From Adenanthera pavonina (lineage: Eukaryota > Streptophyta > Magnoliopsida > Fabales > Fabaceae): a stretch of DNA of 64,000 bases. Numbering within the stretch: position 1 is the stretch's first letter; each line of letters starts with the position of its first letter. Shown here piece by piece: positions 37,301 through 47,714 of the stretch. The position numbers were made by a program, and so were the translations under genes. The notes beneath the pieces were generated by a model. That model was not told the origin of the DNA, did no database searches, and saw nothing but the letters and a program-made list of their open reading frames with translations. The DNA lies in NCBI GenBank assembly GCA_026686845.1, contig JAIVEN010000008.1, forward strand, positions 10,942,501-11,006,500, given 5' to 3'.

Positions 37301-38360
37301 TCTGGTTCTTGCTTATACATCTGGGCTTACACACCTATTTGAACAGAGCCTATTGCTTTCCTTCCCCTCCTCTTCCATGATCTTCCAACTCCCCGTTTCA
37401 CTCTCTGTTTCTCTCTTTCTTTATCCTGCTCTTAATTTTTCTCAGGTGCTCTTTTCCCTTCTTCAGGAGGTACTCTCTTCTCACTTCGAACACACCTCTC
37501 CCTCTGTTTTTCTTTTTTTCGTACTACCCCTTCCTCCTTTGCTCCTATTCATAGCTTCTTTATATAGACTGAATCCGTTGACTGAGGCAAGGTTCGGCCT
37601 TTAGAGGATCAAAAGGAATCCATCTACTTACGGCTATTCGTTGACCACTTGAACCTCTTGGCCTCTTCTGCGTTCTCGTGTGTTTGCGCCACTGCATCAC
37701 TGCCCTGCTGTAACTCTTCATCACTGCCTCACTTTAGCTCTGAGCCGATGGTGACTATAGATGGGGAGGAGATACGAGGCTGCCATTGCTCATTTCCCTT
37801 TTCTCTCTTTAGTCGTTTTGCTTGTATCTTCCCTCCCTCTGCTGCTCTATTTTTTTATGCCGAAGAGGAAACTCGTAAAGACGTTGAAAAAAGGCTAAAC
37901 GCGTTGAATCGTGTTTGGTCTTTCTTTTTTCATGTTTTTTTAATTTTTTAATTATTATTATATATATATATATTTTGCATTTTCCCTCTTCATTTCACAT
38001 AAGATAATCAAGTTTACAACACCTAAAACTTGAAAATCTTGAAAAGATTTTTTTTCTTTCTTATTTTTTTAAAAGAAGATCAATCAATAAAAACATTGAA
38101 AGGTCTTTTTTTTTTTTATTATTCAGGGTTTTTAATACTAAAAGGGTAGGATTTTTATTTTTGAAAATCCTAAATGAAAGGAAATTAATTTTTTTTTCGA
38201 AAATCCTAAAGAAGAGGGATTGGATTTGGAGAATATTTTTTAGATTTTTCTTCAATTTTAGAAAATATGCGTTTGAATTGAAATTAAAAGGAAATTTGTA
38301 TCTTTTTTTTTCAATTTTTATATTTTTGGTAGAAAACTCGGACAAAATATAGTGTTCACA
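34399..38360. mobile_element. Solo LTR (3962 bp), probably Tat/Ogre-type gypsy
   Basis: TGTCACACC...GTTCACA ends with the perfect TSD GATAT (34394-34398 and 38361-38365). It splits element 1 between protease and reverse transcriptase, exactly at the EYLDVFP motif. No internal direct repeat, primer site or coding domain is visible, so it is a solo LTR. The length and a block near 34558-34620 (GGGTTCGGGAGT, AAGGTGTTAGGCACCTT) resemble LTRs of the large Tat/Ogre lineage; that assignment is from memory of such LTRs and uncertain. A pyrimidine-rich stretch at 37290-37560 gives long but meaningless open frames. Confidence 0.85.
35183..35660. repeat. About 100-bp repeat units inside the 4-kb LTR
   Basis: Units starting near 35183, 35461 and 35561 share AAATCAA, ATGTGGTGACTTTATCACTC, CTAATTGGCAC and GCTCACGGTGTTA. 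The last two are directly adjacent with a 100-bp period; the first is more diverged and separated by 180 bp of AT-rich sequence. Confidence 0.8.
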
Positions 38361-38935
38361 GATATTCCATACAACTGGGTATCTTTCTATACCTCATTCC
38401 ACATTAACGTTAATAGAGAAGAAAACCAGAAATTCTTGACACCCTTTTCTTAAATACCTGTTAGCTTGGGTAAAGGACAAATAAATGTTTTCATCCCCTT
38501 TAAGACTAGGGATATTCATGGGCAATGACATAATCTTTCAAGCATAGTCAAGAATGACATTATTCACCTCCAACCAATTCATCCCAATGATCACATCAAT
38601 CTCTTGCAATAGCAAATAGATTAAATCCAGAGTAGTGCTTCGATGCTCAAAATAAACCACACAATTCAGACAAGCTAGATCAGTCCTTAGTGAAACTTCC
38701 GTGGGTGTGGATACTGACAATTCAAAAGGCAACTCTATTACCACAATACCCAATCCCCGAGCACAATCAAAAGATATGAAGGAATGCGATGCACTTGAAT
38801 CAAACAATGCATGAATAGAGAAACCATTAAGTTTAAGTTTACCTCTCATCAAGTTAGGCGCTGCATCCGCTTCCTGTCGGGTAATTGCAAAGACTGGACC
38901 GGGCATCATTAGCCTTCTCATTGCATCATTATGCC
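38361..38935 (-). pseudogene. Element 1 aspartic protease remnant
   Basis: Contains the active-site block LFDSSASHSFIS (the usual DSGASHSFIS with Gly changed to Ser) and the second conserved block DVIIGMNWLEVNNVILDYA, followed by a stop. It lies in the same frame as gag upstream. The protease would process the gag-pol polyprotein. The region ends at the 4-kb solo LTR. Confidence 0.85.
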
Positions 38936-40130
38936 TTGGCTCATGGAATCCTCATGCAATATGTCCCGGCCTCCCACAATTATAACAAACTAAGCATGAT
39001 CGATCACTATGACTCATTCCATATTTTGTGCATGGATTTGAGGCACTACTTGAACTTTGAGATGGGGCTGAGTCCCTTCTTGCATACTCACTCTAACTAG
39101 GACTTCCTTGGTCAAAGCCTCCTCTATAAAATGGTCATCTACTATACTAACCTCTATTGAACTGATCTCTACTAAACCTGCCTCTTCTTCTACCATGACG
39201 GCCTCTATTATGATGACCTTTTCCTCTACTAGAACATCTACTGCCGCTGCAACTACCTGATCCACTTCCTTTACTGACACCTCTGGTAGATCCTAGGTGA
39301 GAAAAGACTCGAATCATGGAATTCCTTCTATCCTCCTCATTCTCTTTCATTCTCCTGGATAGGACATGTATCCTTGCACACAAGTCCTCGAAGGACACAA
39401 ACTCAATCACTGATAGTCACTTCTTTATCTCTGGATGGGCTCCCTTAAACAATCTTTGAGCCTTCCACCTATCATCTGAGTAATTATTCAGATAAGTGGA
39501 ATATTTGGCTAAGTCTAGGAATTGGTCAATGTAATCATCCACCGACAAATTCCCTTGTTGAAAAACTAGAAACTCGGCCTCCTTCTGCATTATTAAAGTT
39601 GGAGGAAAGTAGTGTGTAAAGAATCATTCCTTAAATTGCTCCCAGGTTATTGGGGCACCTATCGATTCAACACTAGGGAGAATACTTCTCCACCAACTCT
39701 TAGCTTTCTTCTCAAGCTTGAACATTGTCAGTTGCATCTTTTGCTCAAAGGTGTAATCTATTACATGAAATATATTCTCCAAATGCTTTATCCATTCCTC
39801 AGCCAATGCAACATCCATTATACCTTTGAAAGTCGAGGGATTGAACTTCTGAAAGTCTTTCAACTGGGAGGAGATACCCCTTCTTTTAAATCTTGGGGCT
39901 CTCTCAGGCTCCACCTCATTCTCATTCTTAGCATGATTACATTCTTGTGCATTTAGATCAACATAAATGTCGGCTTTTTCATTCACATCACCATATTCTT
40001 ACTGGTTCATTTGCTCCTGCATCCTATTCAATGTCTCCCTCTGAGTATTTACTCTATCACTGAGGCCTGTCAACATCTCATGCATTTGCTTCATCAGGTC
40101 ACTGTTACTTTGCCTTCCTTTGCGAGACAT
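38936..40130 (-). pseudogene. Element 1 gag remnant
   Basis: Starts at ATG 40130 (MSRKGRQSNSDLMKQMHEML), with a coiled-coil N-terminus. The retrotransposon gag domain follows (39986-39420: FKGIMDVALAEEWIKHLENI, LEKKAKSWWRSI, then YFPPTLIMQKEAEFLVFQQG, DDRWKAQRLFKGAHPEI), then an Arg/Gly/Ser-rich linker (39350-39130) and a knuckle CYNCGRPGHIA near 38980. All blocks are in one reading frame, interrupted by about seven stop codons but no frameshift. Gag makes the particle; this copy cannot. Confidence 0.85.
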
Positions 40131-40256
40131 TTCTCCTACATACAAATAACAACACATTCAATTATATGGTTCTGGACTAGCATTGCAGTGGGAATATATA
40201 AGTCTATACTTTTGAAGTTATGCAAATTATTATTCCAAGCAGAAACAATGGCCTAA

Positions 40257-40274
40257 ACCACTGGTCTGATACCA
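40257..40274 (-). other. Primer-binding site of element 1 (Met-tRNA type)
   Basis: Minus strand TGGTATCAGACCAGTGG lies three bases inside the 5' LTR. The first ten bases match the initiator-Met tRNA end; it then diverges from the usual TGGTATCAGAGC. Confidence 0.8.
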
Positions 40275-42781
40275 AAATGTAACACTTTACTCTAATATAC
40301 CTCCTACCTGGACCCAGATTCTCTAAAAAACCATACAAACACAGCCCAAACATCACAAATGTACCTTCTAAAACATCAGAACAGTGGAAAACACCACAAA
40401 ACACCTCGAGAAACACCAGAATAGCTGGAATAGCATGTAGGACCGCGGCCGCTATGGTACCGCCAAGGCTTTGGAGTTCTCAGACTCACTGGCACCATGA
40501 CCTGGCTTTCTGGTGCCACGACGCCCCTTGCTGATGCAAAATTAGCAAAGTTCAACTTTTGGGGCAAACTTCTGACACGCATAACTTTATGCTCCAACCT
40601 CCGATTGACCTGATTCCAACTCCTACGAGTCAATCTGGTCTTAATCTATCCATAAAAACTAATTTCACCTCAATCTATCTCTGTACAGAGATTTTGAGCA
40701 CCTGACACTGTTTTGGCTATTTTTCAACCAAAACTCATCACTTACAATACCCATTTGTCACCAAAGGCAAATTGACCATTCGGGACCATTCACAAAAGCC
40801 CTATTCCACTTAACTAACTTTTCCAAAGAGGTTTTACCTCAAAGGAATCACTTCTCTGAGATTTGACCCCCTTGAACCCCAAATTGACATAATGGGCTAC
40901 TTGCCTTAAAACTCACCGACAAGGCTCAATTTCTCCTTTGGGCTCACAAACACTACCATACGGACTCAACAACACTCCGTACCATGCATGCATCACAAGA
41001 CATCACATCTAATACCATGCCACATCAATATCATAACATCAACATACATACACATATGAATATCATTATAATTATCAAACTCTTCATATCATTATAATTA
41101 TCAAACTCTTCATATCCATTACAACACACTATCCTACTTAGCATAACATACATAGACATTACACACACACACACACACATACTACATAAACTTAGTATTC
41201 CTATGTCTGGTATGTTACTCCCTTGTCTTCTTCGGATTAGTACTAAGACCTTCACCTGAAATGTTAATTCATGGGAAAGGGGATGTGAGACAATGTCTCA
41301 ATAACCGGGAACAGCTACACACAATATATATACTGATCCACACAATCGTGCACATGGTGCAATGAAATGTTAATGAATGGTATGTATATTCTCCCTCATA
41401 CATGGTTAGAATCACTGGCCGTCATTATCACAAGATATTTCAATAGATGATTCCCTTCCAACAATCGGTGAAGACTGATTTCAGTACATCACCAAGCTTA
41501 CCTTACCCCAATGCAACCCCACCAAAGGCTATACTAGAGCTTGGACCGTGGCTCTCCTTCCTTTGGACCACCACAAATTGGTGGTCATTTAGGAAAGGTG
41601 CATCCCCAAATCCACTGCCACCTGGCTCTCCAAAGGAAAGGATTTAGTGACAGGGATGTTTCATCATATCATCTTATCTACTATTGTCTGGCTCTCCCAA
41701 GGAGAGGATTTAGTGACAGGGATCTTTATTATATCATCATCTCATATCATATCATTATTATCACCTCATCATCAGTCTCTCACTATGCAATCGTGGTGAT
41801 GATGGCAATGTCATGCCAACATGCCTCAAACACACATATATATCATCATCACAAACATCATATGGATATGCTACTATGCAATGGTATGGGGATACTACAC
41901 ATCCTACAAACACAACGTATACATTCATCATATATCAACAAGCCGCGTGCAGGCCACGATATATAGAAAACCATTCACATATACAACCAATATCATGGTA
42001 TGAAAAGGAAAATCCATATATACATATGTATATACTATCATATCTCACTATACAATACAAACCATACAGACAATACAAACACCCGGTTACCTCAATTGTT
42101 GCTACCACGAGCACATGAGTTCCACAAGCTTTCTTGAATGCCAATCCCATGACTTGGCTTCTATGATCAACCAAACAACCTTTATAATATCATAAAATCC
42201 AAATATCCAAATTCCATAATTTCACCATTTAGACTTAACCCAAGGTTCCAACCCTACTTTCATGCATCATTTAGCTCCTAGAGATCATTCAAACTCTACT
42301 CAACCACACATATCTCGGATTCCATACTCCCTCTAACAATTCCAACCTAGGCTTAAACTTAGCTCATGCCTACTCCTTCCAAAACTCACACTTAAGGATC
42401 ACAACCACTAAATCATACTTCCTTAATCCCATTTCATCCATCTTAATCGGTGGGTTTCAAGCAAAAACCGAAACTCCCAATATATACCCAAAAGATCCCT
42501 ACTCAAAATTGAAGAAAATGGAGAGGGAGAAGTATTGATCACTTACCAACCAAGATCCAACCTTCAAGAGTCCGAAAATCACTCCCAAAGGTCGGATTAC
42601 ATGAACCCTAGTAGAGCTTCTTCATTCTCCCTCCATTTCTTTCTCAGCTGTTCATCTGAAATGTTTCAGATTTAAGAAAAATTATCCCTTGTTCATTGCA
42701 ACGCTAATAAGCCCGCCGCGACTTGGTTGCTTTCGGCAGCTCTCCCGCTGCGGCGGCCTTGCTTTTTGTCTAGGCGTGGAG

Positions 42782-45074
42782 TATAACATCTAAATTTTTA
42801 TGATTTTGTTTGAATTCTAGTTTAGAAAACTACTGCATAATTAGAATTAAAAGAGCTTAAATATCTTATGTAGATCAAAGTAGAGACTAAATTGCAAAGG
42901 ATGATCAGGGACCAAATTGCAAAGAAAGTTGGATGGCATAATTGAAAATATTAAATATTAGCAAAAAGACAAAAAAGGGGACATAGATGTCATTTTCTCA
43001 AACAAATCATCTGTCTAGTATTTACTAAGACTGGTTATAGGAGGTGATTCAAGAAAATTCTCGTAAGAAATTATACTCTAATAAGCAAAACCAAAAAATA
43101 GATATATTGGGTAGAAAATTGATCCGAAGTTCCATAATCTGTAAATTAATAAGAATTAGAAAATGAGTCTAGATCAGGAAACTCAGATATATTAGGGTAT
43201 AAAAAGAGATACTGGATTTTTCTATAAGGTTTGAATAGCCATAGAATCGGTCTAATGGATATTGGGCCAAAGTCGGAGTCCGGGCCCAGTAAGACTGCAC
43301 CGGTTTCTTAATAGGGCAAAAGTACTATTCATGGAGGCCCAATAAAGGTGTAGAAAACCCTAATAGGCTAGGGATGATTTTTGGGAAACCCAGAAGTATT
43401 ATTGATAAGAATAGCTCAAATGATGTCAAGAAAGGATAAAGAGCCCAATGAACCCAATTCACCCGATTTTCAGGCTAATTAAATTATAGGTGACCCAGTA
43501 GACTATGAAATAATCAAGAATAAGTTTTGAAATAATATTAGAAGGTTTATAATAATCCTCTATGCAGAAAAGTTACAGGAAAAACTAATCAGCACTAATT
43601 TTATCGGTGTTTTCGGTTAGAGCCCAATAAGGTAAAATATCTTCTAAAATAAATTATATGGGCTTAGAAATGATTAATTAAGGTCATAATGAGTTTGAAA
43701 TTCATATTTTAAATATATTTATGCATGAAAAATTTTACCAGACAAAATTTACATAGTTAGAGCCCGAAAACCCGGTATATGTTGAAATTGAGTTTAGAAT
43801 TAAATTGTTTAAGCCCAAATAATTAAAGGCACTATCTTGGGCTAAATTATCACTCAAAATTTCGTGCAAAAGGAGTGGAGAAGAGTTAACCACCATGCAT
43901 GACACTATTTCAAAGATTAGGTGTCAAAATTGGAAGTTTGGATGAAGTAAGCTTATGTAAGCATAATGATGCAATAATTACCTTATTTGGAGATAAAAGT
44001 GGCATCCAAATTAATGACAAGAGAGGGAAAACTAATTAGATAACAATTATGTGAAGAAATTAGGTGTATGGTGGAGAAAAGAGATGATGTAGTGCAATTT
44101 TGGCACTTGGATCAAAAGTTAATCAAATGGATGGAGTTGCTTCTTGTTTTCTATAAATAGGCTCTTCCTCCCCTCCATTATTCACACCAAAAACGAAAAT
44201 CCACCATATATTAGTGAGAGAGTGAGTTATAGAGAGAAGGAGGAGAAGAGGAAAGGAAAATTTGCAAGTTTAAGGTAACATATTTTCCCTTTCTTGCATT
44301 TTATATTTCTAAATGGTTGTTTAGATCTTGTATTTCTATGATTGGTAGGTAGAAAACATGTTTATGATATGAATATGATGATGATGGATCAAAATGGTGA
44401 AAGAATGATGAATGTGCTATGAATTTTGCATGAACAAGCATGAACATGTGAAGAACATGATGAACATGCTAAAAGATGCCTTTTGATCCTAAATGTTACC
44501 ATGCCAAAATGAAATCATGTTTCTTGCAATTATTTTTCAATATTATACTAAGAATGGGATTATGATGTTATTGGGATTTTCTTAAATCTCACCCCACCAA
44601 ATATCTAACCATGATTAGGTTCAAATCATGTGAAAGGCAAGGAGATTAAGGAGGATCCATGAAGAAATATTTAGAAATAGGAAGGGCATTTTGGATACTT
44701 ATGTAATATCAAGTATAATGACATTTTATGTCACAATTATGTAAATTATGTGTGACTCCTAGATGATGAATAAAAGTATGTTTTGGATCAATTTTATATG
44801 TGTTATGTGACTACCATTAAAAGTATGGTATTATGGAATTTTAGGGAATGAAATTTGGAAAAATTAGGGTAAAATTACAAGTAAATTCACGAAATTTACT
44901 GTAGCAATCTGCCTAATAAAATTTCAAATTAATATTTTTCCCTTATAGAGTATTTTAAGAGATGAATATAGCAATTTGAATCACCCTTAAACAAATTTGC
45001 TTCCAAATACATCTAATTGGAATCTAAACTACTAATAATGAATAGTAAATGGTTCCTAAGGTTAAGGTGTGACA
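42782..45074 (+). repeat. 5' LTR of element 2 (2293 bp)
   Basis: Matches the solo LTR 30890-28495 in reverse over its whole length, including the TATA-like stretch and the segment around 44150 (CTATAAATAGGCTCTTCCTC). Near 44996 it lacks about 100 bp (from CCCTTAAAC to AAATTTGCTTCC) present both in the solo LTR and in this element's 3' LTR remnant. It ends GGTTAAGGTGTGACA. Confidence 0.9.
44152..44170 (+). promoter_or_regulatory. TATA box in the element-2 LTR
   Basis: CTATAAATAGGC is a near-ideal plant TATA box. It sits about 920 bp before the LTR end, followed by a CT-rich stretch. The same sequence is kept in the solo LTR (minus strand, near 29520). It probably drives element RNA. Confidence 0.65.
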
Positions 45075-45078
45075 TTTT

Positions 45079-45090
45079 TGGTATCAGAGC
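45079..45090 (+). other. Primer-binding site of element 2 (initiator-Met tRNA)
   Basis: TGGTATCAGAGC lies four bases after the 5' LTR end. Confidence 0.92.
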
Positions 45091-45193
45091 ATAAGATTCT
45101 GGTAAGGACAACCTGAAACTTATGGCTTCAAAAAGCATTTGGTTGTATAGTTAAGATTGATAGTGATGAGTTATTATTTTGAGGACAGGAAAT

Positions 45194-45406
45194 ATGCCTT
45201 CTAGCAGTAACACTCCTATCTCTAATTACAATGGGTGGATTGAAGAATCATCTGAATCCACAGAGGAAACTTCTTGTCCAATGAATGGTAATAAAGTACC
45301 AAATCTCAATTGGGATGTACTGGAAGTTGAAAATCTAACAGATGAGGATTTAGAAGACTGCCCTGAGCTGGAAGAATTAGAAATGATGAAGAAGGTTACT
45401 CCTTGA
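45194..45406 (+). CDS. Small acidic leader open frame of element 2
   Basis: A 70-codon frame between the primer site and gag, starting MPSSSNTPISNYNGW and continuing with Glu/Asp-rich sequence (EESSESTEE, ENLTDEDLEDCPELEELEMM). It is in a different frame from gag and 430 bases upstream. No family is recognised. It could be an upstream open frame in the element leader, or a decayed insertion-specific ORF with neighbouring frames continuing to about 45600. No evidence of translation is available. Confidence 0.35.
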   Translation: MPSSSNTPISNYNGWIEESSESTEETSCPMNGNKVPNLNWDVLEVENLTDEDLEDCPELEELEMMKKVTP

Positions 45407-45837
45407 AGGAATGTTTGGATGAACTTAAACGAAGAAGATAGGCTAAAGAGATGCGAAGACACATTAGGAGAGGATACCGGACACTTGATGCACCAGAGTA
45501 AGAAGTTCCAAATAATGACTCAAAGGAAGTAGCATCAATTGACGGAAACCAACTAGAAGAAGACTTAATGGTTCCTGATGCTGGCAACCGTCAGGCTGCT
45601 GATGAAAGCTCCACATCATCTTAGAAAGAGATAGATATATGTTTAGTTAGTGATGTGACAAGGGACTGCAAATTTTGTCATTGTAAATAGAACAGTCCTA
45701 ACTAACTAAGTTCAAAGGTAGAATGAAATATTATGTAACATATATGGATGCTTGATATAAAATATCTGGTATAATGAATAAATGACTTTATTATACGTTG
45801 TGGTGAAATGGATCCTTGTTTATTTTGAATAGATAAA

Positions 45838-46827
45838 ATGATGAACATAAGAGGAGGAAGACCATCAACAAGAGGACGAGGAGAACCTCAAGTAGATCCT
45901 TTACAAGTGATCCTTAATCAGCTTAACCAACAGCAGCAAGCAATAGAACGCTTACAAGAGGCTATAAATAACGAAAGAAATGTAAATCCACCACCACAAC
46001 AAAATCCACCAAGACAACCTAGCCCACCAAGAGTACAAGAATATGATCAACAACAAGTGGTAATCCAATTCTATAAGCATCAACCTCCCTCATTTGATGG
46101 AAAGTTTGATGTACAGGTAGCTGAAGATTGGATTGCTAAGCTTGAAAAGATCTTCAGGGTTATGGGTTGTGAAACAGAAGTAAAAGCATTATTAGCCACT
46201 CATATGTTAGAAAAAGAAGCAGATCGTTGGTGGAACAATACAGAGTTAATTCTCCAAGGAAGGAATGTCCCTATTACTTGGGAAATATTTCTAGAACAAT
46301 TCCACGAGAAATATTTTCCTAGGTTGGTAAGGGATGAGAAAGAAGCAGAATTCATTACTATAAGGTAACAAGAAAATGAATCTGTGGATGAGTATGTAGC
46401 ACGATTCATCCGATTGTCGAGATACTGTACTTATTTACAGCAAGTGAATGATGAAAGATGGAAGACAGAAAAGTTAGAAAGAGGTTTGAGGCTAGCCATT
46501 AGAGAAAGAGTGGCTCCAATGCAGATTAGAACTTTCAACCATTTGGTGGAGGTAAGCAGGATTATAGAAAATAGTCTAAATCATAAGTTTATTCAGACTA
46601 TTGAACCTGTAAATGTTAAAAGGCCAGCTGAAGAAGAAGCGAGACAAGATAAGAATAAGAAGACTTGGAACAAGAATAAGAAGTTTAAGAGATTAGGAAA
46701 CAGGAATGGCCCTGGCAATCAAAGGAATACCACTGGATTGACTTGCCGTCAATGTGGAAAGGATCATGGTGGAAGACCATGCCTCGCAGGACAAAATGCC
46801 TGCTTTAAATGTGGGAGAGCAATTTGA
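45838..46827 (+). pseudogene. Element 2 gag, one internal stop, truncated at the second zinc knuckle
   Basis: ATG at 45838, an Arg/Gly then Gln/Pro-rich N-terminus, and the retrotransposon gag domain (HQPPSFDGKFDVQVAEDWI, LEKEADRWWNN, FHEKYFPRLVRDEKEAEF). After a single TAA at 46366-46368 the same frame continues ENESVDEYVARFIRLSRY, DERWKTEKLERGLR, a Lys-rich stretch, and knuckle-like CRQCGKDHGGRPC followed by CFKCGR. There the frame breaks into LTR sequence (46818 onward). The stop probably replaces Gln (CAA to TAA), since the frame is otherwise clean for 330 codons. It is the best-preserved gag in the window. Confidence 0.88.
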
Positions 46828-47028
46828 ACCACCCTTAAACGATTTTTCTAGAATTAGTTATGATTTTTCAAAATTCAGCCAAATTTTTATATTTACCAAA
46901 TGAATAGTGACTTTTGGTAAATTTTTGGAATTTTTGAATTTGGCCCAAATTTGCTTCCAAATACATCTAATTGGAATCTAAACTACTAATAATGAATAGT
47001 AAATGGTTCCTAAGGTTAAGGTGTGACA
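46816..47028 (+). repeat. 3' LTR remnant of element 2 (last 211 bp)
   Basis: Joins gag at AGCAATTTGAACC, a word also present in the LTR itself, and runs to GGTTAAGGTGTGACA. It retains the roughly 100-bp segment missing from this element's 5' LTR. Confidence 0.9.
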
Positions 47029-47157
47029 TGGAGGTCATTTTCTCCCACTTTAAGCTCTCTTCCATCCTGTTTCCTCCGGTTCTATACACAATGCCAAATA
47101 CACTTGGTTAGCCAGAGACTAGGTCCAGGATAATATAATAAGGGTTGTTTCAATATC

Positions 47158-47507
47158 CATCCCTAAATGACACATAATGGAATGAAACGAAGGTGAACAA
47201 CTTCACTTTCCAACAAATGATGATGAGTTTAGTTGACTCTTAACCTTTTCGACACTATACTTTGAAAACTCTTTAATGCTTTTTGCATAAGTCTCAAACA
47301 TACCATTCAAAGACTTAACAAACATCTCCAAGTTCAAGTCTTATATTGTTACTTCACTTTTTTTTTATGACATTTTCCCAGGGGGGCAACTAGCATTTTT
47401 CCCTTAAATACAATGAGTCCATACCACTTTTTTCTTTGCAGGGGAGGGGGGCGGGACTGCCCCCAATCCATTACACCTTGGTCCGTTCCTGCCCCTAGTT
47501 GACAGTT
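47158..47507. other. Intergenic sequence downstream of element 1
   Basis: No gene recognised. It includes a T-run and G/C-rich runs at 47380-47465 (GGGGGGCAAC, GGGGAGGGGGGCGGGAC). Confidence 0.5.
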
Positions 47508-47655
47508 AAAAACTAATCCCTTCGAGGTGTATAGACCACCAAATTGAATTTTACTTCTCCCAATAAATTTTTTTCCATACACAAAGTCAAGGATCGAACC
47601 CAAGACAATATATTTAAAGAACCAAACTATCTACCAATTGTGTCAAGACCTTGGT
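47508..47655 (-). mobile_element. tRNA-derived SINE-like element
   Basis: On the minus strand ACAATTGGTAGATAG resembles a tRNA A box and GGGTTCGATCC a B box, about 40 bases apart. Then TGTATGGAAAAAAATTTATT, GGAGAAGTAAAATTCA and CTCGAAGGGATTAG follow, collinear with 22200-22410. It appears to be a SINE rather than a tRNA gene because no acceptor stem can be paired. Confidence 0.6.
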
Positions 47656-47714
47656 TGCTTCTAGAAAAATTTCTACCTTTTCACAATTGTTTACATCAAA
47701 ACTTTGTAAGTTGC

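Larger units (their letters stand above)
42782..47028 (+). mobile_element. Ty3/gypsy element 2, deleted after gag
   Basis: Inserted in the 5' LTR of element 1 with the perfect TSD TGGAG (42777-42781 and 47029-47033). It comprises a 5' LTR (42782-45074, first bases TA rather than TG), a Met-tRNA primer site, a leader with a small open frame, gag (45838-46827), and only the last 211 bp of the 3' LTR. Protease, reverse transcriptase, integrase and most of the 3' LTR are missing. It belongs to the same family as the solo LTR at 28495-30890. Confidence 0.92.
27319..47152 (-). mobile_element. Large Ty3/gypsy element (element 1) with three nested insertions
   Basis: Bounded by TSD ATATC (27314-27318 and 47153-47157), with TGTAACAC... 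and ...GTTTCA ends. On the minus strand: 5' LTR (47152-40278), Met-tRNA primer site, gag, protease, reverse transcriptase, RNase H and integrase, ending in a truncated join to the 3' LTR (32038-27319). Three later insertions with their own TSDs lie within it (28495-30890, 34399-38360, 42782-47028). Without them it is about 9.2 kb. Gene order PR-RT-RH-IN defines Ty3/gypsy. All frames are decayed, so it is inactive. Confidence 0.9.
40278..47152 (-). repeat. 5' LTR of element 1, split by element 2
   Basis: Made of 40278-42781 and 47034-47152 (about 2.6 kb), separated by element 2. It ends GTTTCA followed by the TSD ATATC. It contains a 66-bp tandem duplication at 41619-41745 (CTGGCTCTCC...GGATTTAGTGACAGGGAT), an AC microsatellite (41163-41181) and CAT/ATC-rich tracts. 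Because it lacks the solo LTR seen in the partner, it documents the empty site. Open frames within it (41541-41966 and similar) are non-coding. Confidence 0.85.

Noticed and set aside
37245..37951. Two long Ser/Leu/Phe-rich open frames resembling secreted proteins
   Set aside because: They lie in a pyrimidine-rich tract of the 4-kb solo LTR; composition alone keeps the frames open.
47560..47650. tRNA gene
   Set aside because: A- and B-box-like words are present but no acceptor or anticodon stems pair; the same sequence recurs as a SINE.
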